NCBI GenBank assembly: GCA_049609065.1
Contig: JBMYYE010000026.1
Coordinates: forward strand, 1-23,225
Source: JBMYYE01 sp049609065
Lineage (GTDB): Bacteria > Pseudomonadota > Alphaproteobacteria > Rhodobacterales > Rhodobacteraceae
DNA length: 23,225 nt
Direction: 5' to 3'
Shown here: positions 1-7,543 of the stretch, one piece after another
How the letters are laid out: each line of letters opens with the position of its first letter
Position numbering within the stretch: the stretch's first letter is position 1
Notes under the pieces: model-generated
The model's input: the letters and a program-made list of their open reading frames with translations, nothing else
What the model was told of the DNA's origin: nothing
Database searches by the model: none
Position numbers and translations under genes: made by a program

Positions 1-1
1 A

Positions 2-1162
2 CGGAACCGTTTTGTGATGGCCAAGGCGGCAACGGCCCTACCCAAAGGCGTGTATGAAATCGCAAGCGGCCTAGAGGGTGTGGCGTTACAAGAGGCAGCA
101 ACGGGGTGGCTTCTCGCGGGGTATGTATTTGATCGGTACAAAGAAAAAAGCGCTCCGCAGGCGCAACTCGTTTGCCCGAAATCCCTAGACGCTCCGCGCA
201 TTGAAGCCATTGTCGCGGGCGAAATCTTAAGCCGTGATTTGATTAACACACCCGCCAACGATATGGGCCCAGATGAGCTTGAAGCAGCCGCGCGGGATCT
301 TGCAGACTGCCACGGGGCGACGTTTCATGTGATACGTGAAAAAGACGGGCTCGCGGCGGATTTCCCGCTTATTCATGCCGTGGGGCGTGCATCCACGCGC
401 CGTCCGCGGTTGCTTGATTTGAAATGGGGCGCGAAGGGGCCAAAAATCACCCTTGTTGGCAAAGGTGTGTGTTTTGATACGGGTGGCCTCAACCTCAAAC
501 CAGGGGCGTCAATGGGATTGATGAAAAAGGATATGGGCGGGTCAGCGGCCGTTTTGGGGCTTGCACATATGATCATGGCGACCAAAACGCCGGTGCAGTT
601 GCGCGTGCTAATCCCAGCAGTTGAAAATGCGGTTGATGGCACTGCGATGCGGCCGGGTGATGTGCTTACGGGACGCAATGGAAAAACGGTTGAGATCAAC
701 AACACGGATGCCGAAGGGCGCTTGGTGCTGGCGGATGCCTTGGCTTATGCGAGCGAAGATCATCCAGACCGGATCATTTCCATGGCGACCCTAACGGGGG
801 CTGCGCGTGTGGCGGTGGGGCCTGATCTCGCGCCGTATTATTCAGGCGAAGACACGTTTGTTGCGGCCCTTGAAACGGCCGCAAAGGATGTCTTTGATCC
901 TGTGTGGCGCATGCCGTTTTGGGATCCTTATGAGGCGATGATTGCCCCTGCAATTGCGGATCTGGATAATGCGCCTGCGGGTGGATTTGCAGGATCAATC
1001 ACAGCGGCGCTTTTCTTGCGGAATTTTGTGGAGAAGCCAGATATATACAGCCATTTTGACATTTATGGCTGGCAACCTGTTGCGGCGCCCGCCCGTCCGA
1101 AAGGCGGCGTTGGACAAGCCACGCGCGCCATTTTTGAAGCCCTATCTGCAGAGGTGAAATAA
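2..1162 (+). CDS. Leucyl aminopeptidase family protein (peptidase M17), 5' end cut by window
   Basis: This is a cytosolic di-metal aminopeptidase that removes N-terminal residues from peptides during protein turnover. The M17 catalytic block is complete: VGKGVCFDTGG (metal-binding Lys and Asp), MKKDMGGSAAV (metal Asp) and NTDAEGR (metal Asp and Glu plus the catalytic Arg). The reading frame is open to the left edge. The residues before the first GTG/ATG (positions 14-19) read RNRF and run straight into conserved sequence, so the true start lies outside. About 387 residues are visible. Family members in this lineage are usually around 460, so most of the non-catalytic N-terminal domain is missing here. 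The TAA stop overlaps the ATG of the NlpC/P60 gene by one base, so the two are translationally linked. The family call is firm; which paralogue (PepA or PepB type) is not resolved. Confidence 0.93.
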   Translation, partial: RNRFVMAKAATALPKGVYEIASGLEGVALQEAATGWLLAGYVFDRYKEKSAPQAQLVCPKSLDAPRIEAIVAGEILSRDLINTPANDMGPDELEAAARDLADCHGATFHVIREKDGLAADFPLIHAVGRASTRRPRLLDLKWGAKGPKITLVGKGVCFDTGGLNLKPGASMGLMKKDMGGSAAVLGLAHMIMATKTPVQLRVLIPAVENAVDGTAMRPGDVLTGRNGKTVEINNTDAEGRLVLADALAYASEDHPDRIISMATLTGAARVAVGPDLAPYYSGEDTFVAALETAAKDVFDPVWRMPFWDPYEAMIAPAIADLDNAPAGGFAGSITAALFLRNFVEKPDIYSHFDIYGWQPVAAPARPKGGVGQATRAIFEALSAEVK

Positions 1163-2013
1163 TGGATCGGCGCCTTCTTCCTGCAACCCGTACCCATGTA
1201 GATGTGCGGTTTAAGGATGCGGCGCCGAACCTCACCCCTGTGACAGCGTATGAGATGCGTGTCGCGCGTCCCGTTACGGATATTTTGCGCAGGCCCGATG
1301 GGCCAAGAGATCGGCAAATTCTATGGGGGGATGCGTTTCATGTTATTGAAAATACGGGGCTCTATGCATTTGGGCGCTCTGAAAAGGATGGCTATGTTGG
1401 CTATGTTTTAGCCGCTGATCTAAAGGTGTCTGGCAGTATTACCCACAAAGTGGCCAGCCTTGCGACCCATGTGTATGAGGCCGCAGATTTCAAAACCCCC
1501 GACCTTATGACGTTGTCGCATGGGGCGTTGGTTGATGTGGTATCTGATGATGGGGTCTATGCCGAATTGGCAACGGGGGGCTTTGTTCCGCTGTCACATC
1601 TTGCGCTTGTTTCAACGCGCGTTTCTGATCCTGTAAAAGTTGCCGAAACCTATTTGGGGACCCCATATCTTTGGGGTGGGAATTCGCGGTTGGGGCTTGA
1701 TTGTTCAGGGCTGGTACAAGCGGCGCTTTTGGCGGCTGGGATTTCATGTGCTGGGGATAGTGATCTGCAAGAACAGGCATTTGCAGGGTTCAAAACGGAC
1801 GATACCCCGACGCGCGGCGATCTCTTCTATTGGAAAGGCCATGTGGCGATGGCGGTGTCAGACACCATGCTTATCCATGCCAATGCCCATCACATGCAGG
1901 TGCAATTTGAGGGGATCAAAGACGCCATAACGCGTATAAAAGCCAGTGGCGGTGGTGATGTCACCGCACATATTTGCCTGTCAGGTGACTGCTTTAATGA
2001 GCTTACGTTCTAA
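1162..2013 (+). CDS. NlpC/P60 family cell-wall peptidase with SH3-like N-terminal region
   Basis: The predicted role is cleavage of peptidoglycan stem peptides or murein tripeptides (gamma-D-Glu/diamino-acid bond). The protein has 283 residues. The C-terminal NlpC/P60 domain starts near residue 155 with YLGTPYLWGGNS, followed by the nucleophile in LDCSGLVQ (Cys181) and the catalytic His in GHVAM (His227); HANAHH near 239-244 supplies the third polar residue. Residues about 30-150 resemble two bacterial SH3 repeats (for example DGYVGYVLAADL and GGFVPLSHLAL), which bind the wall in relatives. No signal peptide is visible, so it may act on recycled cytosolic muropeptides or be exported otherwise. 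The start is fixed by the one-base overlap with the upstream aminopeptidase. Its last 33 bases overlap the convergent DUF2794 gene. The family is clear; the exact bond cleaved is inferred. Confidence 0.92.
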   Translation: MDRRLLPATRTHVDVRFKDAAPNLTPVTAYEMRVARPVTDILRRPDGPRDRQILWGDAFHVIENTGLYAFGRSEKDGYVGYVLAADLKVSGSITHKVASLATHVYEAADFKTPDLMTLSHGALVDVVSDDGVYAELATGGFVPLSHLALVSTRVSDPVKVAETYLGTPYLWGGNSRLGLDCSGLVQAALLAAGISCAGDSDLQEQAFAGFKTDDTPTRGDLFYWKGHVAMAVSDTMLIHANAHHMQVQFEGIKDAITRIKASGGGDVTAHICLSGDCFNELTF

Positions 2014-2319
2014 AACGCGTAGCACTGTTTTTAACTCATCCCCGCGTTTTAAGATCTGACCTTCCATGCTGATGATGGAATATTGACCTTGGCGCAGGCG
2101 CAGTTTGGGGCGTTTTTCTATGCGGTAAATAGGGTAGTCGGCCGCGCGTTTGAAAATGGAAAACACGGCGACATCTTTGAGATGAGAAATCCCATAGTCA
2201 CGCCATTCCCCGGCGGCCACCATACGTCCGTAAAGCCCCAAAATCTGGTTCAGCTCCGTTCGGTGGAACGCGATTTGATCTTGAGTAAAAGGTGTTTTGA
2301 TAGGGCTGTTGATGGACAT
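1981..2319 (-). CDS. DUF2794 domain protein
   Basis: This is a small conserved alphaproteobacterial protein of 112 residues with unknown function. The family is recognised by the core FHRTELNQILGLYGRMVAAG followed by EWRDYGI, then FSIFKRA, PIYRIEKRPKL and RQGQYSIIS, and a C-terminal LKRG segment. It is charged and soluble, with no signal peptide or membrane segment. The ATG at 2317-2319 starts just before the conserved region and is the only sensible start. The gene converges on the NlpC/P60 gene and their coding ends overlap by 33 bases, leaving no room for a terminator between them. A hyphenated palindrome (2352-2370) lies about 33 bases upstream of the start and could be an operator. The family call is confident; no function should be assigned. 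Confidence 0.88.
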   Translation of the reverse strand: MSINSPIKTPFTQDQIAFHRTELNQILGLYGRMVAAGEWRDYGISHLKDVAVFSIFKRAADYPIYRIEKRPKLRLRQGQYSIISMEGQILKRGDELKTVLRVLERKLIKAVT

Positions 2320-2351
2320 AAAATCAGTGTGACAGAAATCAAAATATAATC

Positions 2352-2370
2352 AAGGGTAGCGCTAACCCTT
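2352..2370. repeat. Hyphenated palindrome upstream of DUF2794
   Basis: AAGGGT (2352-2357) and ACCCTT (2365-2370) are perfect inverted copies around a 7-base centre that is itself near-palindromic (AGCGCT). It lies in the gap upstream of the minus-strand DUF2794 gene and next to a plus-strand TATAAT hexamer (2345-2350). It could be a protein-binding site or a short RNA hairpin. No known consensus was recognised. Confidence 0.3.
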
Positions 2371-2534
2371 TGTTAACCTTGTCGCAATCGGGACATGATA
2401 TGATCATGATATTTCCTTCCTGCAATCCTATAAGTGCCGTAGTTCTTTGGCAAATAGGGCGGGCGTAACGATATGCGCTTGCCCTCAGTGCCGCTGTTTT
2501 GGCCCCCACCTGTGCTGCACTGAGGGCCGTTTTT
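2357..2534 (+). ncRNA. Candidate small RNA ending in an intrinsic terminator (tentative)
   Basis: The gap between the two minus-strand genes (2320-2533) carries a good plus-strand terminator (2481-2534), but no plus-strand gene lies upstream for it to terminate: both neighbouring reading frames are on the minus strand. A perfect TATAAT (2345-2350) could be a -10 element placing a start near 2357, although no convincing -35 is seen. Within the transcript a second hairpin (GGGCGGGCG at 2457-2465 with CGCTTGCCC at 2476-2484, two G-U pairs) shares bases 2481-2484 with the terminator stem, so the two are mutually exclusive. The SRP RNA signature (GGAAGCAG-type loop) was not found. The transcript is inferred; only the hairpins and the T-run are seen. 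Confidence 0.25.
2481..2534 (+). terminator. Intrinsic terminator, plus strand
   Basis: An 11-base perfect inverted repeat, GCCCTCAGTGC (2481-2491) and GCACTGAGGGC (2517-2527), with a 25-base loop, is followed by CG and five T (2530-2534). On the minus strand the same stem follows the DUF1674 stop codon but has no T-run after it, so it is best read as a plus-strand terminator that may also slow transcription from DUF1674. Confidence 0.55.
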
Positions 2535-2731
2535 CAAAAATCGATGGCAATGCCTTTCTTTTCCCAATCGCCATACCGTGTGGCCTCTGGCCCGTCACGC
2601 CCGCCAAGTTCAGTCGGGAGGTTGGCGTTCTCTTTGGCCTCACGGCGGGCCTTGGCCTCTGCGAGCGCGCGTTTTGCGGCATCGGGGATATCGGTGCGTT
2701 CTTTGGGGCTCTTTGGGGGATTGGCTGTCAT
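2534..2731 (-). CDS. DUF1674 protein, succinate dehydrogenase assembly factor 4 (SDHAF4) family
   Basis: This is a 65-residue protein whose C-terminal half carries the DUF1674 signature GPEATRYGDWEKKGIAIDF, including the conserved TRYGDWE and the terminal DF. Eukaryotic members (SDHAF4) bind the flavinylated SdhA subunit and protect it before assembly of complex II. A matching chaperone role here is inferred from the family. The N-terminal half is charged and alanine-rich and probably disordered or helical. The ATG at 2729-2731 gives a normal length. The gene is divergent from rsmB with 84 bases between the starts, so the two promoters probably share this gap. Its stop codon lies within the T-run of the opposite-strand terminator. 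No sdh genes are in the window. Confidence 0.85.
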   Translation of the reverse strand: MTANPPKSPKERTDIPDAAKRALAEAKARREAKENANLPTELGGRDGPEATRYGDWEKKGIAIDF

Positions 2732-2815
2732 ATTCCATCTCGCTTTCTATGCGTTCATGTTATAGGCCCATGCATCAAAGGGGCAAGCCGAATTGGCCCA
2801 GATGAAGGAAGACGC

Positions 2816-4093
2816 ATGTCAAAGCAAGGTTTGGAAACACGCAAAGCCGCATTGAGGGTGATGAATGCCATCATGGATGAAGGCCGTTTGATGTCGGACC
2901 TGATGACGGATCCACGTATTGTTGGCAAATTGGCCGATGATGAACGCGCGCGGCTTCAACGTCAGGTGACACTCACATTGCGGTATCTGGATCGTGCGGA
3001 TCGGTTCCTTGGGCCGCATTTGAAAAAACGTCCGTCACAGGTTGTGCATAATGTGCTGCGTCTCGGTGTGGTGGAAATCTTGGAAATGAACGCCGCTGCC
3101 CATGGGGTGGTGGACGGATTTGTGACCGTTGTGCGCAGCCTCAAAGATGACAATCGTGCCAGCGGCTTTGTGAATGCGGTTTTACGCAAGGCAGATGGGG
3201 CGGATGACATTTGGGCCGCGCTCCCTGTGCCGCGCTTGCCAAAATGGTTGCGAAAGCCAATGCAAGACGCCTACGGGAAAGCGGTTCTTGAGGACATTGA
3301 ACGCGCGCATATGAAAGGCGCGCCTTTGGATATTAGCGTGAAATCGGACGCTGCAAAGCTAGCTGAGGCTATCGGTGGTGACGTTTTGCCAACGGGAACG
3401 GTCCGGTTTTCAGGACAGGCCCAAGTGTCGAAAATGCCGGGATTTGCCACGGGCGACTGGTGGGTCCAAGACGTGGCCGCGGCCTTACCTGCCAAGCTTG
3501 CGGGCGATGTGTCAGGCCTAAAGGTTCTCGATCTTTGCGCAGCCCCAGGTGGGAAAACCATGCAATTGGCCGCACGTGGTGCTGATGTCACCGCCTTGGA
3601 TGTGAGCGCGCGGCGTTTGAAACGCCTTGAGGAAAATCTCACCCGGACCAAGCTAAAGGCGAAAACCATTGCGATGGATGCATTGGAATTTGAAGGCGGG
3701 CCATTTGACGTGATCTTGCTCGACGCGCCCTGTTCGGCAACAGGGACCATTCGGCGTCATCCAGATTTGCCATATGCCAAAGATGGCAGCGAATTCATGG
3801 GCCTCTTTGAGCTGCAAGAATATCTCATCGATCGCGCGCTTGGGCTGTTGAAGCCCAACGGGCGGTTGATTTATTGCACCTGTAGCCTGTTCCCTGATGA
3901 AGGCGAAGTCCAAATCGAAGAGGCACTAGCACGTCATGAGACCTATGAGGTCGCGCCTTTAGCCTTTGAAGAATTGGGTCTCGATCCTGCGTGGCAAACC
4001 GAAGAAGGCGGCTTGCGCCTTCGGCCTGATTATTGGGCGGACAAAGGTGGTATGGACGGGTTTTATATCGCGATTTTGCAACAGAAATCTTAA
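2816..4093 (+). CDS. rsmB: 16S rRNA (cytosine-C5) methyltransferase RsmB
   Basis: It transfers a methyl group from SAM to C5 of a 16S rRNA cytosine (C967 in E. coli numbering) during small-subunit maturation. The protein has 425 residues, normal for the family. The N-terminal part (about 5-130) is the NusB-like RNA-binding domain. The methyltransferase domain has the SAM motif LDLCAAPGGKT (238-248), motif IV DAPCSATG with Cys306 (product release), and motif VI CTCSLFPDEGE with the nucleophile Cys356. The ATG at 2816 is chosen because GAAGGAAGA lies just upstream and because homology begins there. The reading frame is open upstream to 2447, but that extension is cysteine-rich nonsense antisense to the DUF1674 gene. 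It is the first gene of the long plus-strand block and is followed after 81 bases by the heparinase-like gene. Confidence 0.95.
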   Translation: MSKQGLETRKAALRVMNAIMDEGRLMSDLMTDPRIVGKLADDERARLQRQVTLTLRYLDRADRFLGPHLKKRPSQVVHNVLRLGVVEILEMNAAAHGVVDGFVTVVRSLKDDNRASGFVNAVLRKADGADDIWAALPVPRLPKWLRKPMQDAYGKAVLEDIERAHMKGAPLDISVKSDAAKLAEAIGGDVLPTGTVRFSGQAQVSKMPGFATGDWWVQDVAAALPAKLAGDVSGLKVLDLCAAPGGKTMQLAARGADVTALDVSARRLKRLEENLTRTKLKAKTIAMDALEFEGGPFDVILLDAPCSATGTIRRHPDLPYAKDGSEFMGLFELQEYLIDRALGLLKPNGRLIYCTCSLFPDEGEVQIEEALARHETYEVAPLAFEELGLDPAWQTEEGGLRLRPDYWADKGGMDGFYIAILQQKS

Positions 4094-4111
4094 AGGCGAT
4101 TTTCAAAGGTG

Positions 4112-4130
4112 ACAGCCGTCAGAAGGCTGT
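4112..4130 (+). repeat. Short inverted repeat between rsmB and the heparinase-like gene
   Basis: ACAGCC (4112-4117) and GGCTGT (4125-4130) form a 6-base stem with a 7-base loop in the 81-base gap. No T-run follows, so it is not a convincing terminator. It may be a processing or pausing hairpin, or chance. Confidence 0.25.
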
Positions 4131-4174
4131 TATGATCGCGCAATAAGGACTTCGCAGAAACGAGGCCAATTGAG

Positions 4175-5899
4175 GTGCTATTAAAAGCAGACATCGCAGA
4201 AAAATGGATCCGGTATGGCAATCGGCGGCAGGCACGCAAGTCGGCCTTGGCACCCGCCGCACTTGGATTTGTGACACAGCCTGAGCCACGCTCCATCGGG
4301 TCCTTTGCCCGTGGGCGACAAATTATTGCGGGTAATTTTCTATTTGCAGGCCATCTTGTTGAGGCGAAAGATGCTGCGATTTGGGATTTGCCGATTCCAG
4401 ATACCTCCTATGAGGAAGCCCTCCATGGCTTTTCTTGGTTAAGCGATCTGGCAGCGGTTGGGGATCCAGATGCTCGCCTGCGCGCTCAAGCTTGGGTGCA
4501 GTTGTGGATTGCGCGTTTTGGCAAAGGGCGCGGCGCCGGTTGGACGCCAGATTTAACAGGGCGGCGGCTGATTGCGTGGGTGAACCATGCGGTTTTCCTT
4601 CTGAATGGCGTGCCCAAAGAGGCATCCGTTGCCTATTTCAAATCCTTGGCGCATCAGGTGGATTATTTGTCAAAGCGAGCCTCCTATGCAAGCGTTGGCC
4701 TCCCGCGGTTTGAGGCGCTTTCAGGGTTGATTTATGGGGGCTTGTCGCTTTCGGGGCTTGAGGCGCAAGTTGCGCCTGCGATTGCGCAATTGGCCGAAGA
4801 TTGTGAACGTGAAATTGATGCCTCTGGTGGAATAAAAACCCGAAACCCAGAAGAATTATTAGAAGTTCTGACCCTTCTCCTTTGGGCGGAGCGCGCGATC
4901 TTTAGCGCGGGGATTGCCATGCCTGTTGCGATTAAGCAGGCCATCGAACGCATCGTTCCAACCTTGCGCGCGTTGCGCCATAGTGATGGGTCCTTGGCGC
5001 GGTTTCATGGGGGTGGCCGTGGGCTTGAGGGACGTTTGGATGGGGCGCTTGCCTCAGTTCGGGTGGCGCTGGCAGATGTCAAAAGCCCTATGGGGTTCAC
5101 CCGCCTACAAGGGGGGCGCACCAGTGTAATTATGGATACGGCCTGCCCGCCAAGTGGCGAAACCATGGGCAACGGGCATGCATCCAGTTTGGCGTTTGAG
5201 CTCACATCAGGGCGCAGGCCGCTCGTGGTGAATGCGGGGTCTGGGGCAAATTTTGGCATGGATTGGCATAAGGCAGGACGTGCGAGCGCCTCTCATTCGA
5301 CTGTGGTCGTTGATGGGATGTCGTCATCGCGCCTGGGCCGCACAAAGAGCACCTATGGCGGCAAAAAAATTCTCGCGCTGGAGGTCACGCCGAAATTTGT
5401 GGATGTAACGGTTGAGGATCGAATTGATCGGCAAATTTTACAAGCAGGTCACAATGGCTATCAGGACACGCATGGATTGGTGCATGCCCGCGATGTGACA
5501 CTATATAAAAATGGGCGCGGGATTGAAGGCGCGGATATATTGGCCACGGTTTCGGATGAAGATCGGTTGCTTTTTGACCAAGCCGTCGACCGTGCGGGTT
5601 TTGAAGGCGTGCCGTTTGCGCTTCATTTTCATCTGCATCCTGATGTGAGTGCCGAACTTGATATGAACGGCAAAGCGGTGTCCTTGGCTCTCAAATCTGG
5701 TGAGGTTTGGGTGTTTCGCCATGATGGGCAAGCAAAATTGTCCATAGAACAGGGGGCTTACCTTGAAAAAGACCGATTAAAGCCCCGTGTGACAAAACAG
5801 GTTGTTCTCAAATCAGTCGCAGTAGAGTATGCGAGCCGTATCAAATGGTCGTTCGCTAAGGCGCAAGACACCCCGACACATCTTCGGGATACTGCGTGA
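4175..5899 (+). CDS. Heparinase II/III family protein (polysaccharide lyase-like), no signal peptide
   Basis: The 574-residue protein has the two-part plan of heparinase II/III proteins. An N-terminal helical toroid (about 70-300) includes HGFSWLSDLAAVGD, GRRLIAWVNHAVFLLNG and YASVGLPRFEALSGLIYGG. A C-terminal beta-rich domain has GNGHASSLAFEL (His335), NAGSGANFG and ASHSTVVVDG (His374), followed by a HFHLHPD segment (484-490). Characterised relatives cleave glycosaminoglycans or alginate by beta-elimination; the substrate here is unknown. No signal peptide is seen, unlike secreted lyases, so it may act in the cytosol. The start is GTG at 4175, after GAGG at 4162-4165; an in-frame stop at 4133 and no upstream ATG limit other choices. 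It sits between rsmB and purH (38 bases), a position known from other Rhodobacterales, suggesting a conserved non-dietary role. Confidence 0.85.
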   Translation: MLLKADIAEKWIRYGNRRQARKSALAPAALGFVTQPEPRSIGSFARGRQIIAGNFLFAGHLVEAKDAAIWDLPIPDTSYEEALHGFSWLSDLAAVGDPDARLRAQAWVQLWIARFGKGRGAGWTPDLTGRRLIAWVNHAVFLLNGVPKEASVAYFKSLAHQVDYLSKRASYASVGLPRFEALSGLIYGGLSLSGLEAQVAPAIAQLAEDCEREIDASGGIKTRNPEELLEVLTLLLWAERAIFSAGIAMPVAIKQAIERIVPTLRALRHSDGSLARFHGGGRGLEGRLDGALASVRVALADVKSPMGFTRLQGGRTSVIMDTACPPSGETMGNGHASSLAFELTSGRRPLVVNAGSGANFGMDWHKAGRASASHSTVVVDGMSSSRLGRTKSTYGGKKILALEVTPKFVDVTVEDRIDRQILQAGHNGYQDTHGLVHARDVTLYKNGRGIEGADILATVSDEDRLLFDQAVDRAGFEGVPFALHFHLHPDVSAELDMNGKAVSLALKSGEVWVFRHDGQAKLSIEQGAYLEKDRLKPRVTKQVVLKSVAVEYASRIKWSFAKAQDTPTHLRDTA

Positions 5900-5937
5900 G
5901 GTAGCGGCCAGACACCTTGATCAAAACTGGAATTAAC

Positions 5938-7527
5938 ATGACTGACCTTGTCCCTCTCCGCCGCGCCCTTCTTTCTGTTTCTGATAAAACAGGTCTTATT
6001 GACCTCGCCAAAGCGTTGTCCGCGCGCGGTGTAGAGTTGCTTTCAACAGGTGGGAGCGCCAAAGCCATGCGTGAGGCCGGCCTCACCGTGATTGATGTGG
6101 CGGATGTGACGGAATTCCCTGAGATGATGGATGGTCGTGTGAAAACGTTGCACCCGCGTGTGCATGGCGGCCTTTTGGCGCTTCGCGATAATGACGATCA
6201 TGTGGCCGCGATGAAAGACCATGGCATTGGCAATATCGATTTGTTGGTTGTGAATCTTTACCCGTTTGAAGAAACCGTCGCCAAAGGCGCGGATTATGAC
6301 ACATGCATCGAAAATATTGACATTGGCGGTCCTGCGATGATCCGCGCTGCGGCGAAAAACCATGGGTTTGTAAACACCGTTGTTGATGTCGAAGACTACG
6401 ATGCGCTCTTGGCTGAACTCGATACAAATGATGGGCAGACCACATATGCGTTCCGTCAGCAATTGGCGCTGACCGCGTATTCACGGACTGCGGCCTATGA
6501 TGCGGCGGTGTCTGGCTGGATGGCAAATGCGTTGGACAACAATGCCCCGCGTCGCCGCGCCGTGGCAGGCACGTTGGCCCAGACATTGCGCTATGGCGAA
6601 AACCCGCATCAAACTGCGTCCTTCTACGTGGATGGATCGAACCGGGCCGGTGTTGCAACAGCCAAACAATGGCAAGGCAAAGAGCTTTCTTATAACAACA
6701 TTAACGATACGGATGCGGCCTTTGAATTGGTGTCAGAATTTGATCCTGCAAATGGTCCAGCATGCGCCATTATCAAACACGCCAACCCATGTGGCGTGTC
6801 CCAAGCAGCAACGCTAAAAGAGGCGTATGTCAACGCGTATCATTGCGATATGACATCTGCCTTTGGTGGAATCGTGGCCTTGAATATGCCGCTTGATAAA
6901 GAGACTGCAGAAGAAATCACCAAGATTTTCACCGAAGTCGTGATCGCACCTGGTGCATCCGATGACGCGCGCGCCGTGTTTGCCGCGAAGAAAAACCTTC
7001 GTCTTCTTACAACCGATGGCTTGGCCAACCCAGATGATACAGGCATGACCGTACGTCCGGTGTCAGGCGGGCTTTTGGTGCAAGACAAAGACAATGGCCG
7101 CATTGACATGGACGACCTCAAAGTGGTTACAAAACGTCAGCCAAGCGAAGACGAGATGAAAGATCTCCTCTTTGCGTGGAAAGTCGCAAAGCACGTGAAA
7201 TCCAACGCGATTGTATACATCAAAGATGGTGCAACCGTGGGTGTCGGTGCCGGCCAGATGAGCCGCGTTGACAGCACACGCATCGCCGCGCGCAAAGCCG
7301 AAGACATGGCCGAAGCCTTGGGCTTAGACGCGCCATTGACCAAAGGGTCCGTTGTGGCGTCTGATGCGTTCTTCCCGTTCTCTGATGGGTTGATGACGGC
7401 GGCAGAAGCGGGCGCAACCGCAATCATTCAACCGGGTGGATCCATGCGTGATGACGAAGTGATCAAGGCCGCAGATGATGCGGGCCTTGCCATGGTCTTC
7501 ACTGGCATGCGCCATTTCCGCCACTAA
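5938..7527 (+). CDS. purH: Bifunctional AICAR formyltransferase / IMP cyclohydrolase PurH
   Basis: It catalyses the last two steps of de novo purine synthesis: AICAR + 10-formyl-THF gives FAICAR, which is then closed to IMP. The length of 529 residues matches the family. The N-terminal cyclohydrolase (MGS-like) domain shows LLSTGGSAKAMREAGL (34-49), the VTEFPEMMDGRVKTLHP segment (57-73) and NIDIGGPAMIRAAAKN (126-141). The transferase domain has RYGENPHQ (218-225) and IIKHANPCGV with catalytic Lys280-His281. ATG at 5938 is preferred because conserved sequence begins there; the frame is open to a TTG at 5917, but that adds seven unconserved residues. The ribosome site is weak (TGGA). It follows the heparinase-like gene by 38 bases and precedes lspA by 16, so co-transcription is likely. 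Confidence 0.97.
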   Translation: MTDLVPLRRALLSVSDKTGLIDLAKALSARGVELLSTGGSAKAMREAGLTVIDVADVTEFPEMMDGRVKTLHPRVHGGLLALRDNDDHVAAMKDHGIGNIDLLVVNLYPFEETVAKGADYDTCIENIDIGGPAMIRAAAKNHGFVNTVVDVEDYDALLAELDTNDGQTTYAFRQQLALTAYSRTAAYDAAVSGWMANALDNNAPRRRAVAGTLAQTLRYGENPHQTASFYVDGSNRAGVATAKQWQGKELSYNNINDTDAAFELVSEFDPANGPACAIIKHANPCGVSQAATLKEAYVNAYHCDMTSAFGGIVALNMPLDKETAEEITKIFTEVVIAPGASDDARAVFAAKKNLRLLTTDGLANPDDTGMTVRPVSGGLLVQDKDNGRIDMDDLKVVTKRQPSEDEMKDLLFAWKVAKHVKSNAIVYIKDGATVGVGAGQMSRVDSTRIAARKAEDMAEALGLDAPLTKGSVVASDAFFPFSDGLMTAAEAGATAIIQPGGSMRDDEVIKAADDAGLAMVFTGMRHFRH

Positions 7528-7531
7528 GCTT

Positions 7532-7537
7532 AGGAGG
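7532..7537 (+). promoter_or_regulatory. Strong Shine-Dalgarno site that sets the lspA start
   Basis: AGGAGG lies six bases before the ATG at 7544, directly after the purH stop. The reading frame is open further upstream inside purH (to 7475), but this perfect site and the start of homology select 7544. Confidence 0.8.
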
Positions 7538-7543
7538 CCCAAA

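Noticed and set aside
2400..2534. SRP RNA or other known housekeeping RNA in the 214-base gap
   Set aside because: The conserved SRP loop bases and tmRNA/6S hallmarks were not found by eye; only a generic small RNA candidate is kept.
2447..2815. N-terminal extension of the RsmB reading frame by 123 codons
   Set aside because: It is cysteine-rich and unlike any RsmB, lies antisense to the DUF1674 gene, crosses the terminator hairpin, and a good ribosome site precedes the ATG at 2816.
3271..3750. 159-codon open frame on the minus strand inside rsmB
   Set aside because: It is a shadow of the methyltransferase domain with no start signal or family resemblance.
4112..4130. Terminator between rsmB and the heparinase-like gene
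   Set aside because: The stem is only six bases and no T-run follows, so termination is not supported.
5917..5937. TTG start seven codons upstream for PurH
   Set aside because: No ribosome site precedes it and the added residues are outside family homology; ATG 5938 gives the usual length.
6083..6658. 191-codon open frame on the minus strand inside purH
   Set aside because: It is the antisense shadow of a well conserved gene, with composition rich in His, Arg, Ser and Pro and no recognisable domain.
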